Shown: positions 21,556 through 21,576 of the stretch, piece by piece | How the letters are laid out: every line of letters begins with the position of its first letter | Numbering within the stretch: position 1 is the first letter of the stretch | Origin: Lysobacterales bacterium CG_4_10_14_3_um_filter_64_11 | Lineage (GTDB): Bacteria; Pseudomonadota; Gammaproteobacteria; Xanthomonadales; Xanthomonadaceae | Reading direction: 5' to 3' | Assembly: GCA_002782905.1 (NCBI GenBank) | Contig: PFJA01000079.1 | Location: 1-21,576, forward strand | Length of the DNA: 21,576 nucleotides | The notes under the pieces: model-generated | Told to the model about the DNA's origin: nothing | The model's input: only the letters and a program-made list of their open reading frames with translations | The model's database searches: none | Translations under genes and position numbers: made by a program

Positions 21556-21576
21556 CCCGGGTTGAGGCGAAGCCGA
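21556..21576. repeat. CCCGGGTT-type hairpin (H7), cut by the window end
   Basis: CCCGGGTT, GA, GGC, GAA, GCC, GA can be read before the window ends. This is the reverse complement of the element at 10773-10801, so the missing part is expected to be AACCCGGG. Confidence 0.6.

Larger units (their letters stand above)
21203..21576. repeat. 114-bp tandem repeat array, running to the window end
   Basis: The CCCGGG that opens the internal hairpin recurs at 21247, 21361 and 21475, an exact 114-bp period. Units are 21203-21316, 21317-21430 and 21431 to about 21511, where the third decays. Units 2 and 3 differ by about one base over the shared ~80 bases, while unit 1 is more diverged. Each unit contains ACCCGTTTACCGCGCCCGCA, the nested hairpin, CTACCACGGCGTGCGC and a GGCACCGTGGCAC segment. 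Because 114 is a multiple of three, frames on both strands stay open; no coding signature supports a protein. From 21189 onward no gene is seen. Confidence 0.9.

Noticed and set aside
21065..21565. Plus-strand frame of 166 codons with Pro/Gly-rich 38-residue repeats
   Set aside because: It starts inside the nucleotidyltransferase gene in another frame and then runs through the tandem array; no ribosome binding site and no coding signature.

Overview
The window reads as a high-G+C gammaproteobacterial chromosome segment, most likely from the Xanthomonadales/Lysobacterales. The assignment rests on the gene order fabD-fabG-acpP-fabF-pabB-pabC-mltG-tmk-holB, on very tight gene coupling (several ATGA, GTGA and TGATG junctions), and on many G+C-rich hairpin repeats of the CCCGGGTT...AACCCGGG type between genes. 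No phage, transposase, CRISPR array or toxin-antitoxin system was recognised.

Layout. (1) 1-8064, plus strand: a housekeeping run. It starts inside fabD and continues with fabG, acpP (own promoter and a terminator-like hairpin behind it), fabF, pabB, pabC, mltG, tmk and holB. The run covers type II fatty acid synthesis, p-aminobenzoate supply for folate, peptidoglycan glycan-strand release, dTDP synthesis and the DNA polymerase III delta-prime subunit. (2) 8065-8515: non-coding, with the first copy of a ~252-bp dispersed repeat. (3) 8516-10485, minus strand: a two-gene unit of a YghO-like GNAT protein and a MobA-like NTP transferase. (4) 10486-10952: non-coding, a mosaic tandem array of 36/41-bp units ending in a hairpin. 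(5) 10953-13552, plus strand: a DadA-like FAD oxidoreductase joined to glutathione reductase. (6) 13581-17657, minus strand: an SLC13-type permease with regulatory domains, trmB, thiG and thiS; the second copy of the dispersed repeat lies between thiG and thiS. (7) 17721-19234, plus strand: tRNA-Gly(CCC), then the rimB-like protease and rimK. (8) 19374-20537: glutaryl-CoA dehydrogenase. (9) 20691-21188: a small nucleotidyltransferase-fold protein. (10) 21189-21576: a 114-bp tandem repeat array that carries the same hairpin and runs to the window end.

Most of the genes are ordinary core functions. The most unusual signals are a tandem duplication of the complete four-cysteine zinc module inside HolB (7144-7296), and a family of at least seven hairpins with a constant outer stem and differing but still paired inner stems. 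These hairpins occur alone, inside a mobile-looking repeat, and within or next to tandem arrays. Further points of interest are the Ala at the usual Lys nucleophile position of PabB and an unassigned GNAT/NTP-transferase pair. All calls come from reading the sequence; no database search or folding program was run.
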